Made by a program: the position numbers and the translations under genes
In this document: positions 16,897 to 25,402 of the stretch, in pieces
How positions within the stretch are numbered: the stretch's first letter is position 1
How the letters are laid out: every line of letters starts with the position of its first letter
Assembly: GCA_902799965.1 (NCBI GenBank)
Contig: CADCCO010000009.1
Coordinates: forward strand, 1 to 54,226
Direction of reading: 5' to 3'
DNA from: an uncultured Spirochaetaceae bacterium
GTDB lineage: Bacteria > Spirochaetota > Spirochaetia > Treponematales > Treponemataceae
DNA length: 54,226 nt
Notes under the pieces: generated by a model
The model's database searches: none
What the model was told of the DNA's origin: nothing
What the model saw: the letters and a program-made list of their open reading frames with translations, nothing else

Positions 16897-18155
16897 CAAG
16901 GCCACCCACCAAGCGCGGGATCTTGCGTTCTATACAAATCCCCTAACAGCCAATCCCCCATCTCTTCGGCAATGTCTTTGTAATAAACGGGGCGAACATT
17001 TCCATTTAAATCGAACGCGTAAACAGAAACATCTTCGCCCTTCTTAAAAAGCTCCGTGAAGCTGTCAAGAAAATCAGGAGAATGAGTGCTGATTATACAT
17101 TGGCGATATGATTTAGATTCCATAATCACATCACCCATAACGCGCTGCCATGCAGGATGAAGATTTGTTTCAGGTTCGTCCAAAGCCAAAAGCTCATATT
17201 GATAATCTTTAGTTGGACAAAAAAGAATTCCCCATAGCAACGCCTTCAAAGTCCCTTCCGAAACGTCAGCAAGATCAGTTTCCTTGTCCTCTTCCAATAT
17301 GGCAAGCGAGATAGAATCCCTTTGGTCTATGACATCAATATCAACAATGCTTCGATAGAATAGCCGCATCATATCGACATACTTCTTTTTCCACAACAAG
17401 CTTTCATTTTTGCATTTATAAAACAAGTTGGCGAAGTTCCGTCCATCTCTCCGCAAAAATCGATCAAAACCTTTGGAATCAACTCTTCTGCGAATTTCTT
17501 TTACGTCAAATTCAGCAGAAGAATACGAATAAAATGACTTAAACGCCGTCTCTATGCCTTTTATTAACGAATTAATATCGTTCCTAAATGTCTTTGCATT
17601 ATAAAGAGCCTGTTCATCCAAAAGCAAGCGGTCAAACTGACTTATTACAGTTTCCGCGCCGTTCAGTTTCACAGGAATTCTTTTATTCTCCATTCCTTTT
17701 TTAGTAGCGGTAGAAAAAGTGCCTTGGCCAATTTTCTTTCCATGAGCCGTAAAATAATTAAATTTTTCCGCATACCTCTTTTGAGTGTCTGGTTCAGCGC
17801 TTAACTCTTCAAGATTTATATGGTAATCCTCTCTTTTTTCGCCAACCGAATATGCAAATTTATATACGACGGGCTGCGAATTATAATCAAGATGCCATTC
17901 AAAACTTACAGAATCGCTCTGTTCGGCATAACAGTTTTTTGAATGTTGCCAGCCATTCCTTGACATCGCATTCATAAAATCTGAGCCTTCATTTCCATCC
18001 GCGGCGTATTTAAGCATATTAGAATAAAAAGCAATGGCTTTTATCAAATTTGTCTTTCCAGAATTGTTTGGACCAATGAAAATATTTATCCTTGACAGCG
18101 CCAAATCGTCAACATTAACATTTCGAAAATTTTTGCATGAAAATTTGCTAATCAT
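16893..18155 (-). CDS. ABC-type AAA ATPase (RloA/OLD-like), defence-type
   Basis: 420 residues with a split SMC-like P-loop ATPase: Walker A FIGPNNSGKTNLIKA (about 27-41), the signature-like SEGTLKALLWGILF, Walker B LLALDEPETNLHPAWQ, and the H-loop IISTHSPDFLD. This layout defines the AAA_15/AAA_21 ATPases found in RloA, AbiL, Septu and OLD-like systems. The downstream gene overlaps by GTGA and is its probable effector. Anti-phage function is inferred from the family and the pair structure. The gene interrupts an otherwise glycan-only stretch and has its own promoter. Confidence 0.72.
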   Translation of the reverse strand: MISKFSCKNFRNVNVDDLALSRINIFIGPNNSGKTNLIKAIAFYSNMLKYAADGNEGSDFMNAMSRNGWQHSKNCYAEQSDSVSFEWHLDYNSQPVVYKFAYSVGEKREDYHINLEELSAEPDTQKRYAEKFNYFTAHGKKIGQGTFSTATKKGMENKRIPVKLNGAETVISQFDRLLLDEQALYNAKTFRNDINSLIKGIETAFKSFYSYSSAEFDVKEIRRRVDSKGFDRFLRRDGRNFANLFYKCKNESLLWKKKYVDMMRLFYRSIVDIDVIDQRDSISLAILEEDKETDLADVSEGTLKALLWGILFCPTKDYQYELLALDEPETNLHPAWQRVMGDVIMESKSYRQCIISTHSPDFLDSFTELFKKGEDVSVYAFDLNGNVRPVYYKDIAEEMGDWLLGDLYRTQDPALGGWPW

Positions 18156-18161
18156 CGCTAT

Positions 18162-18190
18162 ATTATATCCTACTCAATCGTTTTATTCAA
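18162..18190 (-). promoter_or_regulatory. Promoter of the defence-type ATPase pair
   Basis: Minus-strand TTGAAT (18185-18190, overlapping the stop codon of the preceding SDR gene), a 17-bp spacer and TATAAT (18162-18167). Only 6 bp separate the -10 box from the ATG at 18155, again predicting an almost leaderless message. Confidence 0.5.
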
Positions 18191-19242
18191 GGTTTTTCTC
18201 TCATCGCGTCCAGCGTAAGCTTCAAGCCTTGGTCTATATCATACAGCTCTTTCCAACCAAGTTCAAGAAGCCTTGAGTTGTCCAAAACTGCGCGGGTGGC
18301 TTTGCTAAAGCCTTTTCGCTCCGCTTCGGAGGGAAGCTCAAAGACAACTTTAGTTCCGACAAAAGAGGCAAGCTTTTGCGAAAGAGCTTTTAACGTTATG
18401 TCGGATTTTTTTGAAGAAACGTTATAGGCCTCGCCGCGCCTTCCTTTTAAAAGAATAGTCAGAATGGCGGTTGCCGCGTCAAAAACGTCTATGTATGAAT
18501 AAAACTGCGAGCCGTCGCTTTTTAAAACAATGTCTTGGTCCGCCGCCGCTTTTTTGATGAATTGCGAAAGCGCCTTGCTGTCGTCGCTTTTCATCGTGGG
18601 GCCGTAAACGCGGCAAACACGGGGAATAACAAAGTCAATGCCGAACTTTTGCCCGTACGCTTGGCAAAGAGCTTCCCCCACCCGCTTTCCTTCCGGATAG
18701 CCGGCGCGGACAGTGTTGCAGTCAATCCATCCCAAGTCGCTTTCTTTAAATGATTCTTGTCCTTCCCGCGCCTCGCCGTAAATTTCAACTGACGACAAAA
18801 AGACAAAGCGCTTTGCTCCACGAGCGGCGGCATAATCAAGAAGGTTCATCGTGCCCAAGACATTGGCGGTTATAGTTCCAATCGGGTCGGAACTGTATTG
18901 AACCGGATGCGTGTTGCTGGCCGCATGGATTATATAGTCAAAGCGTCCGCAATCTGCAAGCGGCTTGTTCACGTCATGGACAAGAGTAGAAAAATTTTGG
19001 TCGTCCAAACGCTCTCCGAACGCTGCCTTTAAATTTCCTTCGCTCCGTCCGCAGGCGCAAACAAAAAGATTAAGCGAGCTCGCATTGTTCAACTCCATAA
19101 AAACGTCAACAAGAACCCGCCCTATCATACCGGACGCGCCCGCAATCAACACGCGAGAACCGCGCAACGCGCTAAAATCAAGAGAAGAAAACAAATAATC
19201 ACAAGCGCTTTTTAGCGCAGACTTATATATAGCGTCGTTCAT
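18187..19242 (-). CDS. NAD-dependent epimerase/dehydratase (extended SDR)
   Basis: 351 residues of an extended short-chain dehydrogenase: VLIAGASGMIGRVLVD (the Rossmann GxxGxxG), YIIHAASNTHPVQYSSDP, FLSSVEIYGEA with the catalytic Ser region, and YPEGKRVGEAL with the YxxxK pair. The form resembles UDP-glucuronate decarboxylase or dTDP-glucose dehydratase relatives acting on nucleotide sugars. The N-terminal 27 residues before the Rossmann strand are longer than usual. It stands 7 bp upstream of the FkbM methyltransferase gene in reverse order of transcription, so both may share a message. The exact sugar is not predictable. Confidence 0.78.
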   Translation of the reverse strand: MNDAIYKSALKSACDYLFSSLDFSALRGSRVLIAGASGMIGRVLVDVFMELNNASSLNLFVCACGRSEGNLKAAFGERLDDQNFSTLVHDVNKPLADCGRFDYIIHAASNTHPVQYSSDPIGTITANVLGTMNLLDYAAARGAKRFVFLSSVEIYGEAREGQESFKESDLGWIDCNTVRAGYPEGKRVGEALCQAYGQKFGIDFVIPRVCRVYGPTMKSDDSKALSQFIKKAAADQDIVLKSDGSQFYSYIDVFDAATAILTILLKGRRGEAYNVSSKKSDITLKALSQKLASFVGTKVVFELPSEAERKGFSKATRAVLDNSRLLELGWKELYDIDQGLKLTLDAMREKP

Positions 19243-19249
19243 AAATTAG

Positions 19250-20325
19250 CTATGGAATCGCGTATAAAACAGTATCTTCGCCGGCCAGAGAGTAGTGCCT
19301 AAGATAGAGTCTATAATTCTCGTTCATTTGCAAAATCATTTCCGGCAATTCCCAAATATCCTCGTTCTTATGGTATATGCTTATCGCAAGCTTTGGCTTG
19401 CAACGCCTTATAGTATTTTCCGCGCCGATTAAAGCGTTTTTTTCAGAACCTTCGATGTCCATTTTTATAAACGAAACATCATTGTCCACGCAAATTTCAT
19501 CCAAAGCGCAAACAGGGATTTCAATTTCATGCGTGCTTGTGTTTTCTCTGCGCGCAACGTTCAAGCCTCCCGCCTCCGACACTTTTGAAAGCGCTCCGTC
19601 GCCTTGTGTAAAACGAAGCGTCGCGGACTTGTTCCACAAACCGGCAGTAAACAGCCGCCCCCCCCTGTCACAAGTAAAGAATTTAAATTCTTATTCAGCT
19701 TGGCAATATTTTCAGCATCAGGCTCAAAGACATAAACGCCTTCATAGGAATCTTTTGCCCAATTTTTAAACGCAAGCGTTGTCGCGCCATCAAACGCTCC
19801 AGCGTCGATAAAAAACTCGCGCGGACAACGAGCTTTTTCAAGAGCAGGCAAATCAAAATATGAGCGCCCCGTCAAACGGTCTTCAAAAGCGCCAAAATCC
19901 AAAATTCTTTCTTCCTCTATTCTGCTTTTGTCTAGTTGGGCATGGATTTCTTTATAATGCAGGCGGGAAGAAATTACAATCAAAGCGTCTTTATAGTTTT
20001 CCAAACATTCGCCAAACGAAATCACGGGAAGCCCTTCGCATTCCTTTTTATTAGGGTCATTGTCAACAAAAGCGTCAAAGCGGACATTGGAAAAAGTTTT
20101 GGCAATGTTTTTCCCCCACCATCCTGCTCCAAAAATCAACATTCGTTTTTGTGAGGAAAAAAAAGCGTCTACAATTCGACCTTCTTCCGTAGTTTTTACA
20201 ATATTAAAAACATAAGATATATCACCGGTAAGACTGTACATCAATCTGTTTTGAAAGATATACCTTGACTCATCATCTCCAAATCTTTCATAAATTCGTT
20301 TTATTGTTTCTGTTTCAACAGTCAT
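19250..20325 (-). CDS. FkbM-family methyltransferase, phase-variable, currently out of frame
   Basis: Two overlapping frames encode one protein. The first, from the ATG at 20325, has a Rossmann-like module (LIFGAGWWGKNIAKTF, VDNDPNKKECEGLPVISF) and the start of an FkbM methyltransferase (FIDAGAFDGATTLAF, YVFEPDAENIAKL). It loses frame at a run of eight G (minus strand; C8 at 19658-19665). The second frame carries the FkbM C-terminus (FIKMDIEGSEKNALIGAENTI). One added G restores a single reading frame of 358 residues. G8 therefore reads as an OFF state of a slipped-strand switch. FkbM enzymes O-methylate sugars. A second G9 run abuts the start codon. Confidence 0.8.
19658..19665. repeat. Poly-C/G tract (8) inside the FkbM gene
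   Basis: Eight C on the plus strand (G8 in the coding sense) lie exactly where the methyltransferase frame breaks. Tract lengths of 6, 9 or 12 would be in frame, while 7, 8 and 10 would not. This is the classical form of a contingency tract. Confidence 0.85.
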
Positions 20326-20334
20326 CCCCCCCCC
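20326..20334. repeat. Poly-C/G tract (9) abutting the FkbM start codon
   Basis: Nine C on the plus strand (G9 in the coding sense) lie directly before the ATG of the methyltransferase and share one G with the TAG that closes the decayed ATPase frame. Length change here would alter the distance to any upstream initiation signal, and the frame of any translation entering from upstream. Confidence 0.75.
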
Positions 20335-21283
20335 TACATGCAATACTCTTTGACATAATCCGCAAAATACGGCAGCGCGAACGACACTTATGCCTGCCGC
20401 GTTTCTATTATTCCACGCTTCAAAAGCCGGTCCCTGTACATGGAATAATTTCCCTTTTTGGCGCCCATCAATTTTAGAACCTCTTCGCGCTTGAACTCTG
20501 CTTTTTTTGTCAAAAGCCGCACCAAAAACCTGTCCTCTTCCGTAAACTCTTCCCATATTTTTTCATAGGAATAAGCGAACAGTTCCGCCTTTAAGTCTCA
20601 ATGTCGATGTTTAAAAGCTTTTTGTATAGCTCCGCCATTCTAATAGCGTTAAGCGGCTCTGTCTTTACAGTGGCGGCCCTTCTAAAAAAAGTAAGGTTCT
20701 TCACGTTGCTTAATTCTATAATGTTTTCGTAAAGGCCTGTGCAAACAAGGTAGACCGGATAGCCCGCCCTAAGCCACTTTCCGTATTCGGAGGCAAACTG
20801 AACCATCTCGGAAGACTTTGAAACTTCGTCAACGCCAACAAAAAGCTTTTTGCCTTTTTTTTGAAGGGTTTTAAGCATGTCGTCTATTTCAACGCCAAGG
20901 TCAAAAAAGTCATTGCCGCTAGAAACGCTCACGCCGCCGCCAGTTCCCAACACGCTTGCGGAAATGCTCAGGCTTTTTGTCTTGGATTTGCCTTTTGAAA
21001 AGCCTTCTTTTGCAAGCATGGCGGCGATCTGCGAAAACATGTCGCGGGAAGGATTAACGTCAAAGACAAGCCAGCCCTTTTTGATGTTTTGCGCGCTTCT
21101 AAGCTCGTCTTCTATTTTTGCAAGAATCACTGTTTTGCCGGAACCTCGCGCGCCCGTAATTTTGTAAACAGACTCCGTTGGATTTTCATAGTTAAAATTA
21201 TCCAAAATTTCACTTGTTTGCTCTGTGTAAACATATGAGTTTTCTGGATTTTTGCTGAATGTCGTGGTAAAAGGATTCTTCAT
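20334..21283 (-). pseudogene. P-loop ATPase gene, broken by a frameshift and an in-frame stop
   Basis: The open frame (20591-21283, 230 residues) has Walker A ITGARGSGKTVILAKIE, a Walker B region LFVGVDEVSK and the sensor strand YLVCTGLYENI. It ends with NIDIET and a stop. One base inserted at about 20598-20600 would continue it in a second frame as DLKAELFAYSYEKIWEEF, a winged-helix-like tail (FKREEVLKLMGAKKGNYSMY). That frame meets a TAA at 20388-20390 and then reads VSFALPYFADYVKEYCM, which looks like the true C-terminus, before a TAG. The restored length is 316 residues. The family is an orphan ATPase type with no proven function. Two lesions suggest real decay. Confidence 0.6.
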
Positions 21284-21292
21284 CTACAACTC

Positions 21293-21370
21293 TTTATAAC
21301 TCTTTATACTTTCTATTTCTTTTTATAACTCTTTATACTTTTTCATTTCCTTTATAACTCTTTATACTTT
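21293..21370. repeat. 29-bp tandem repeat, three copies, before the ATPase pseudogene
   Basis: The 20-mer TTTATAACTCTTTATACTTT occurs exactly three times (21293-21312, 21322-21341, 21351-21370), separated by 9-bp spacers of differing sequence. The array fills the 92 bp between the GDPD gene and the ATPase pseudogene. On the transcribed strand each unit reads as AAAGTATAAAGAG..., so it contains TATAAA boxes. It may be a repeated operator or promoter array controlling the ATPase. Confidence 0.8.
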
Positions 21371-21375
21371 TTTTG

Positions 21376-22242
21376 TCAAGGCTTTTCGCAATACTCTTCC
21401 GGCGCGTTGGTAAAAATGCCGGTCACGCCCTGCGCGGAAAGGGCGGACAAGTCTTGCTTTGGGCAGTCGCCCGCGTTTGGGTAAAACGGCTCGGGGCTGC
21501 CCCAGGCGCGGATTGGAAGGCTTGTAGAGTCCCGCACCCCGGCAACGTCAAGATGCCCCACGTGCGGATGCAAGCCGTCGCAAGAATGGCCTTGGGCAAA
21601 TTCCAGGCAAGCCTTTAGCGACGAATTTAAAACCGCGGTTTTGGCAAGCGGGTTCTTTTGCTTTATAATAAGAATCGACTCCGGCAAGAACGAAGAGTAA
21701 AGCGCGTAGTCTTCCAAGCCATAATCGCTCACGGCCTTTAAAGCCATTTCCTCTATGCCCTCGTAGCGAACGCGGCTGGTCTTTAGCTCAATGTTAATCA
21801 TAAGGCCTTTTTTTTGGCAAACCGGCTTTAGCAGGGCCAAGACTTCCTCAAGCGTAGGAACGCGCTCAAAGCCGCCCGGCGCTTGAATCTTAAGAGCCTG
21901 CAATTCCTGCAAAGTAAAGTCGCTAACGGCGCCGCTTCCGTTAGTGGTGGTGCGGTCAACCGTTTCGTCGTGGATGACGACAAGCTTCTTGTCCTTTGTA
22001 AGCTGAACGTCCAGCTCAACGCCGGTTATGTCCAGCGCCGAGGCGGCTTTAAAGGCTTGCAAGGTGTTTTCGGGATAAGCGTAGCTGCATCCCCGGTGAG
22101 CCCAAATTTCCATTTTGCCGACGCCCGGAATCAAAATCACGGAAGGGCCTTCGGTTTTTCCGCAAGAGGCCAGAAAAAAAACGAATGCAAGGAAGGACGC
22201 GCAAACGGCAAGAACGCGCAAAGGCGATACAATTTTTTTCAT
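21376..22242 (-). CDS. Glycerophosphodiester phosphodiesterase lipoprotein
   Basis: 288 residues. A lipoprotein signal peptide is clear: MKKIV, a hydrophobic core, then FFLASC with the lipidated Cys at about residue 27. The mature part is a GDPD barrel: WAHRGCSYAYPENTLQAF, GVELDVQLTKDKKLVVIHDETVDRTT and INIELKTS give the catalytic histidines and metal-binding Glu/Asp. GDPD enzymes split glycerophosphodiesters into glycerol-3-phosphate and an alcohol. Anchored outside the cytoplasm, it could trim or recycle glycerol-phosphate-bearing glycans or lipids. It overlaps the TagD-type fusion by ATGA, which suggests a linked role. Complete. Confidence 0.88.
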   Translation of the reverse strand: MKKIVSPLRVLAVCASFLAFVFFLASCGKTEGPSVILIPGVGKMEIWAHRGCSYAYPENTLQAFKAASALDITGVELDVQLTKDKKLVVIHDETVDRTTTNGSGAVSDFTLQELQALKIQAPGGFERVPTLEEVLALLKPVCQKKGLMINIELKTSRVRYEGIEEMALKAVSDYGLEDYALYSSFLPESILIIKQKNPLAKTAVLNSSLKACLEFAQGHSCDGLHPHVGHLDVAGVRDSTSLPIRAWGSPEPFYPNAGDCPKQDLSALSAQGVTGIFTNAPEEYCEKP

Positions 22243-23591
22243 CGAGCTTCCCTTCCAGCCTTGCGTTCCGCCATAAACTTTTCCATAACGCCGGCCATCG
22301 CGATTGACTCGCCCGCCGTAAGCTTAAAGGAGCGGTCGCCCTTTCCGTGAATAAGATGGACAAAGTCGCTAAGCTCGTACCTAAGGCCATAGCCCACCCA
22401 AGGAAAAACATAGCGGTCGATTTTGTCGGGATTTTCGTAGCGCACCTCAAACTCTTTGGTAAGCCACCAAGGCGAATGCGCCAAAATGTAGCCCTGCGTG
22501 CCGGAAATGATAAGCTGGCCTTCAGACTTTACGCCCAAGCCGGTCTTGGCGCAGGCAAAGGCGTTCTTTGTTTTTAGGAAGGCCTTTGTGTAAACGTCGA
22601 TTCCGTTTTCTGAAAGCATGCTTTCAAAGTGAACGTTGGAAAATTCTTTTCCCAAAAGCTTTACGATTGGGAGCAGCGCGTAGCTTCCGTATTCTGAAAA
22701 GCTTCCGCCAAATTCCACGTCGGTCGTTTCGCGCGTGCCCGGAGGAATAAGGCGGGTAAAGGCAGCCTCAACGTCGCGCACGGCGCCAATCACGCCGCTT
22801 CTCGCCATGCTTATCATTTGGATAAAACCGGGGCTGTAGGCGGTCTTTACGCCTTCTAGCAGAACGACGTCAAAGCAAGAAGCGATTTCAAAAAGCTCTT
22901 CCGCTTCCTGCGCGGAAAAACACAAGGGCTTTTCGCAAAGAACGTGCTTTTCGGCGGCCAACGCCCGCTTGGCGTAGTCGTAATGGGTTTGGTGAGGGCT
23001 GGCGATGTACACCGCGTCAACTTGCTTTAGGAACTCGTCGTAGTCGCTGGAAAAAAAATCCAGCTGGAACTGCTGCGCGAATTTTTTGGCGCTTTCCAAA
23101 TGCGGGTTACAAACCGCGCAAGCTTCCACGCCGCTAACGAATTTTGTTTCGGCCATAAAGCGCTTGGCGATTCTTCCCGTTCCCACAATGCCAAGCCGTG
23201 TTATAGAAAATTTTTTTTCGCGGATTTGCGTTGAAGAAACAAGCTTTGTCCGCGGAAGGTAAACGACCTCGCAAAAGTCCTTTAGGTAGTCAAACTTTCC
23301 TTCCCAATCGGAGCCGACCGTAAAAACGTCAACGCCGTATTTTTGAATGTCCTCGACTTTTTGGCCAAGGTGGTCTTCGATTATCACTTGGTCCGCAAAT
23401 CCGGTCTTGCGGACGTTGGCCATGCGCTCTTCTATCGAATCTATTATGTTCAGCTTTCCGCGAATCTCGTCGTAGCGCTCCGTTGTGACGCCTACGATAA
23501 GGTAGTCGCCCAACTCTTTTGCGCGCTTAAGCAAGTTGTAGTGCCCTTCGTGGAACAAGTCAAAAGAGCCGTATGTAATGACCTTCTTCAT
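22239..23591 (-). CDS. TagD-type cytidylyltransferase fused to Gfo/Idh/MocA oxidoreductase
   Basis: 450 residues in two domains. Residues 1-130 are a glycerol-3-phosphate cytidylyltransferase-like fold: ITYGSFDLFHEGHYNLL with the HxGH motif (HEGH), VGVTTERYD, GSDWEGKFDYL and the end motif RTKLVSSTQIR. Residues 132-450 are a Gfo/Idh/MocA dehydrogenase: LGIVGTGRIAKRF (NAD binding), AVYIASPHQTHYDYAKRAL and HVLCEKPLCF with the catalytic-lysine EKP motif. The first half should make CDP-glycerol or a related CDP-alditol, and the second probably oxidises or reduces a linked intermediate. The Haemophilus enzyme Bcs1 joins a reductase to a cytidylyltransferase for CDP-ribitol, a useful analogy. The donor could feed the protein at 14829-16076. 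Confidence 0.8.
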   Translation of the reverse strand: MKKVITYGSFDLFHEGHYNLLKRAKELGDYLIVGVTTERYDEIRGKLNIIDSIEERMANVRKTGFADQVIIEDHLGQKVEDIQKYGVDVFTVGSDWEGKFDYLKDFCEVVYLPRTKLVSSTQIREKKFSITRLGIVGTGRIAKRFMAETKFVSGVEACAVCNPHLESAKKFAQQFQLDFFSSDYDEFLKQVDAVYIASPHQTHYDYAKRALAAEKHVLCEKPLCFSAQEAEELFEIASCFDVVLLEGVKTAYSPGFIQMISMARSGVIGAVRDVEAAFTRLIPPGTRETTDVEFGGSFSEYGSYALLPIVKLLGKEFSNVHFESMLSENGIDVYTKAFLKTKNAFACAKTGLGVKSEGQLIISGTQGYILAHSPWWLTKEFEVRYENPDKIDRYVFPWVGYGLRYELSDFVHLIHGKGDRSFKLTAGESIAMAGVMEKFMAERKAGREAR

Positions 23592-23613
23592 AAGCGCAAT
23601 TATTGTAGCGCAT

Positions 23614-25362
23614 TTACAGGGGCTTGGCTAGAGCTCGGCCGTCCTTGAACTCAACCTTAAAGTCGCAGTCTTCAAGGGCGCTAAGGCGGTGGGCGATGCT
23701 TATGATTGTGATTTTTCCCTTTAACTTTAGAATCGTTTGCGTTATTTGCCGCTCGGTTTCATTGTCCAAGGCGCTGGTCGCTTCGTCCAAGACAAGGACG
23801 GCCGGATCGGTGTAAAGCGCCCGCGCTATTCCAATGCGCTGCTTTTGGCCGCCAGAAAGCTTTCCTCCCCTGTCGCCCACGCTTGTTTCAAGGCCGTCCG
23901 GAAGCGACTTGACAAAATCGTAAAGTTCGGACATTTTTAGCGCGCGCTCCATTTTTTCTTCGTCAACTTCTTTTTCGGGCCGGCCAAAAGCGATGTTTTC
24001 GCGAATCGTTCCGTCTATCAAATAAATGCTTTGGGGAACGTAGGCAAGGTTGTTAAGCCAGCCGCCAGCGTTCTTGCAAATGTCTTGTCCGTCAACCAGA
24101 ATGGCTCCGCTTTTTGGCGGCAAAAGGCCTAGCAAAATGTCGACAAAGGTTGTCTTTCCCGCGCCGCTTGCGCCGACGATTCCGCAAAATGCTCCTTTTG
24201 GAATTTTAAAGCTGGCGTCTTTTAGAACGTCTTTTTGCGGCGCGCTTGGATAGGCGAACGAAAGATTCTCGACCGAAATTTCTTTTTCAAACGGAAGCCG
24301 CTCTTCGCCGGCGGCCGAAAGTCCGTTTGCCGAACGCTCCTTGCTTTTTTTCACCGCGAGCAAATCGTCGTAGATTTCGTCAAACAGCGGCGAATAGAAT
24401 TTTATGTCGTTAAAAAGCGACACGATTCGGTTTAGGCTTGGCATTATGCGCACGGCCGCCAAGGCAAGAACGCCCAAGCCCGCCATCAAAGAGTCGGGGT
24501 CGCTTTTTAAAAGCATTTTAGCGGCGATGAGCAAAAGAATTCCGCCAATCGCGGCCAGCTCTATTATGGCGCGGGGAATTCTTTGTATGAACTGGTATTC
24601 TTTTGTGGAGTCGGTGAATTTTGAATAGGCTTTGCAAAACTCTTTTGTAAAGTACGCTTCGCGCCGCATAACCTTTGTTTCTTTTAGCGAGCAAAAGCCT
24701 TGGTTGACCCACTTGGCCATCTCGGCCGTGTTTTTAGATTGAACGGCGCCGTATTCCCCAATCTTTTTTCTAAAATGGTTCAAAACCAAAAAAGCGAAGG
24801 GCGCCAACAAAAAAGCCGCGCCCAAAGCGGAACCCCAATCCAAAACGGCAAGGAAAGACCATATCACGATGACCGTGATGAATTCTGTTATAATCGAAAG
24901 CGCGCTTACAAGTATGTTGCAAAAGACCGCCGTGCCGCCAGCGTTTATGTTCCTGTGCATAATCGCGATGTTGGTGTCAATGTGGTACAAGTAGGGTTTG
25001 GACATATAGTAGGCGTAAAGGCGGCTTGTAAAGTCCTTTTGGCTGTTCATGCTAAAGGAGATTTGAAGGCGGGCCTGGCGCAAGAGCGCGAAATTTTTGA
25101 ACACGTAAAAGGCCAGCATGCAAAGCGAAGCAAAGAAAATCATGCGCCTATGGTTTGTTACGCCAAAGCGCTCGACGGCGGAAGCAAGCGCGGCGTGTTC
25201 CGCAAGAAAGTTCGGATTTCCGATTATTCGGATAAGTGGATAGACAAGGCCAATGCCGACCGCCTCCATTGCGGCGCACAAAACCATAAGAAAGATTATA
25301 AAATAGCAGGCAGTCATTTGCCGGCGTGTGAGTATCTTAAAAACGCGCAAAAAGTTTTTCAT
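23614..25362 (-). CDS. ABC exporter/flippase (MsbA- or PglK-like half transporter)
   Basis: 582 residues. An N-terminal membrane domain (about 1-320, several hydrophobic helices beginning ACYFIIFLMVLCAAMEAVG) is followed by a nucleotide-binding domain with Walker A GASGAGKTTFVDILLG, Q-loop YVPQSIYLI, the ABC signature KLSGGQKQRIGIARAL, Walker B VLVLDEATSALD and the H-loop ISIAHRLSAL. Homodimeric exporters of this type flip lipid-linked oligosaccharides or lipids across the inner membrane. It is the only transporter in the window, so it is the best candidate to export the glycan repeat or a glycolipid built by the neighbours. No Wzx or Wzy gene was seen. Confidence 0.85.
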   Translation of the reverse strand: MKNFLRVFKILTRRQMTACYFIIFLMVLCAAMEAVGIGLVYPLIRIIGNPNFLAEHAALASAVERFGVTNHRRMIFFASLCMLAFYVFKNFALLRQARLQISFSMNSQKDFTSRLYAYYMSKPYLYHIDTNIAIMHRNINAGGTAVFCNILVSALSIITEFITVIVIWSFLAVLDWGSALGAAFLLAPFAFLVLNHFRKKIGEYGAVQSKNTAEMAKWVNQGFCSLKETKVMRREAYFTKEFCKAYSKFTDSTKEYQFIQRIPRAIIELAAIGGILLLIAAKMLLKSDPDSLMAGLGVLALAAVRIMPSLNRIVSLFNDIKFYSPLFDEIYDDLLAVKKSKERSANGLSAAGEERLPFEKEISVENLSFAYPSAPQKDVLKDASFKIPKGAFCGIVGASGAGKTTFVDILLGLLPPKSGAILVDGQDICKNAGGWLNNLAYVPQSIYLIDGTIRENIAFGRPEKEVDEEKMERALKMSELYDFVKSLPDGLETSVGDRGGKLSGGQKQRIGIARALYTDPAVLVLDEATSALDNETERQITQTILKLKGKITIISIAHRLSALEDCDFKVEFKDGRALAKPL

Positions 25363-25402
25363 AAAGCTGGAAAGTTATTATAGCGCGCGGGCGCTATTTT
25401 TT

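Noticed and set aside
20326..20556. Longer FkbM frame starting at 20556
   Set aside because: The first 77 residues are an out-of-frame reading of the ATPase gene remnant; the conserved protein starts at the ATG at 20325.
21293..21370. The 29-bp repeats as a CRISPR array
   Set aside because: Repeat units of 20 bp with 9-bp spacers, only three copies and no cas genes do not fit CRISPR.
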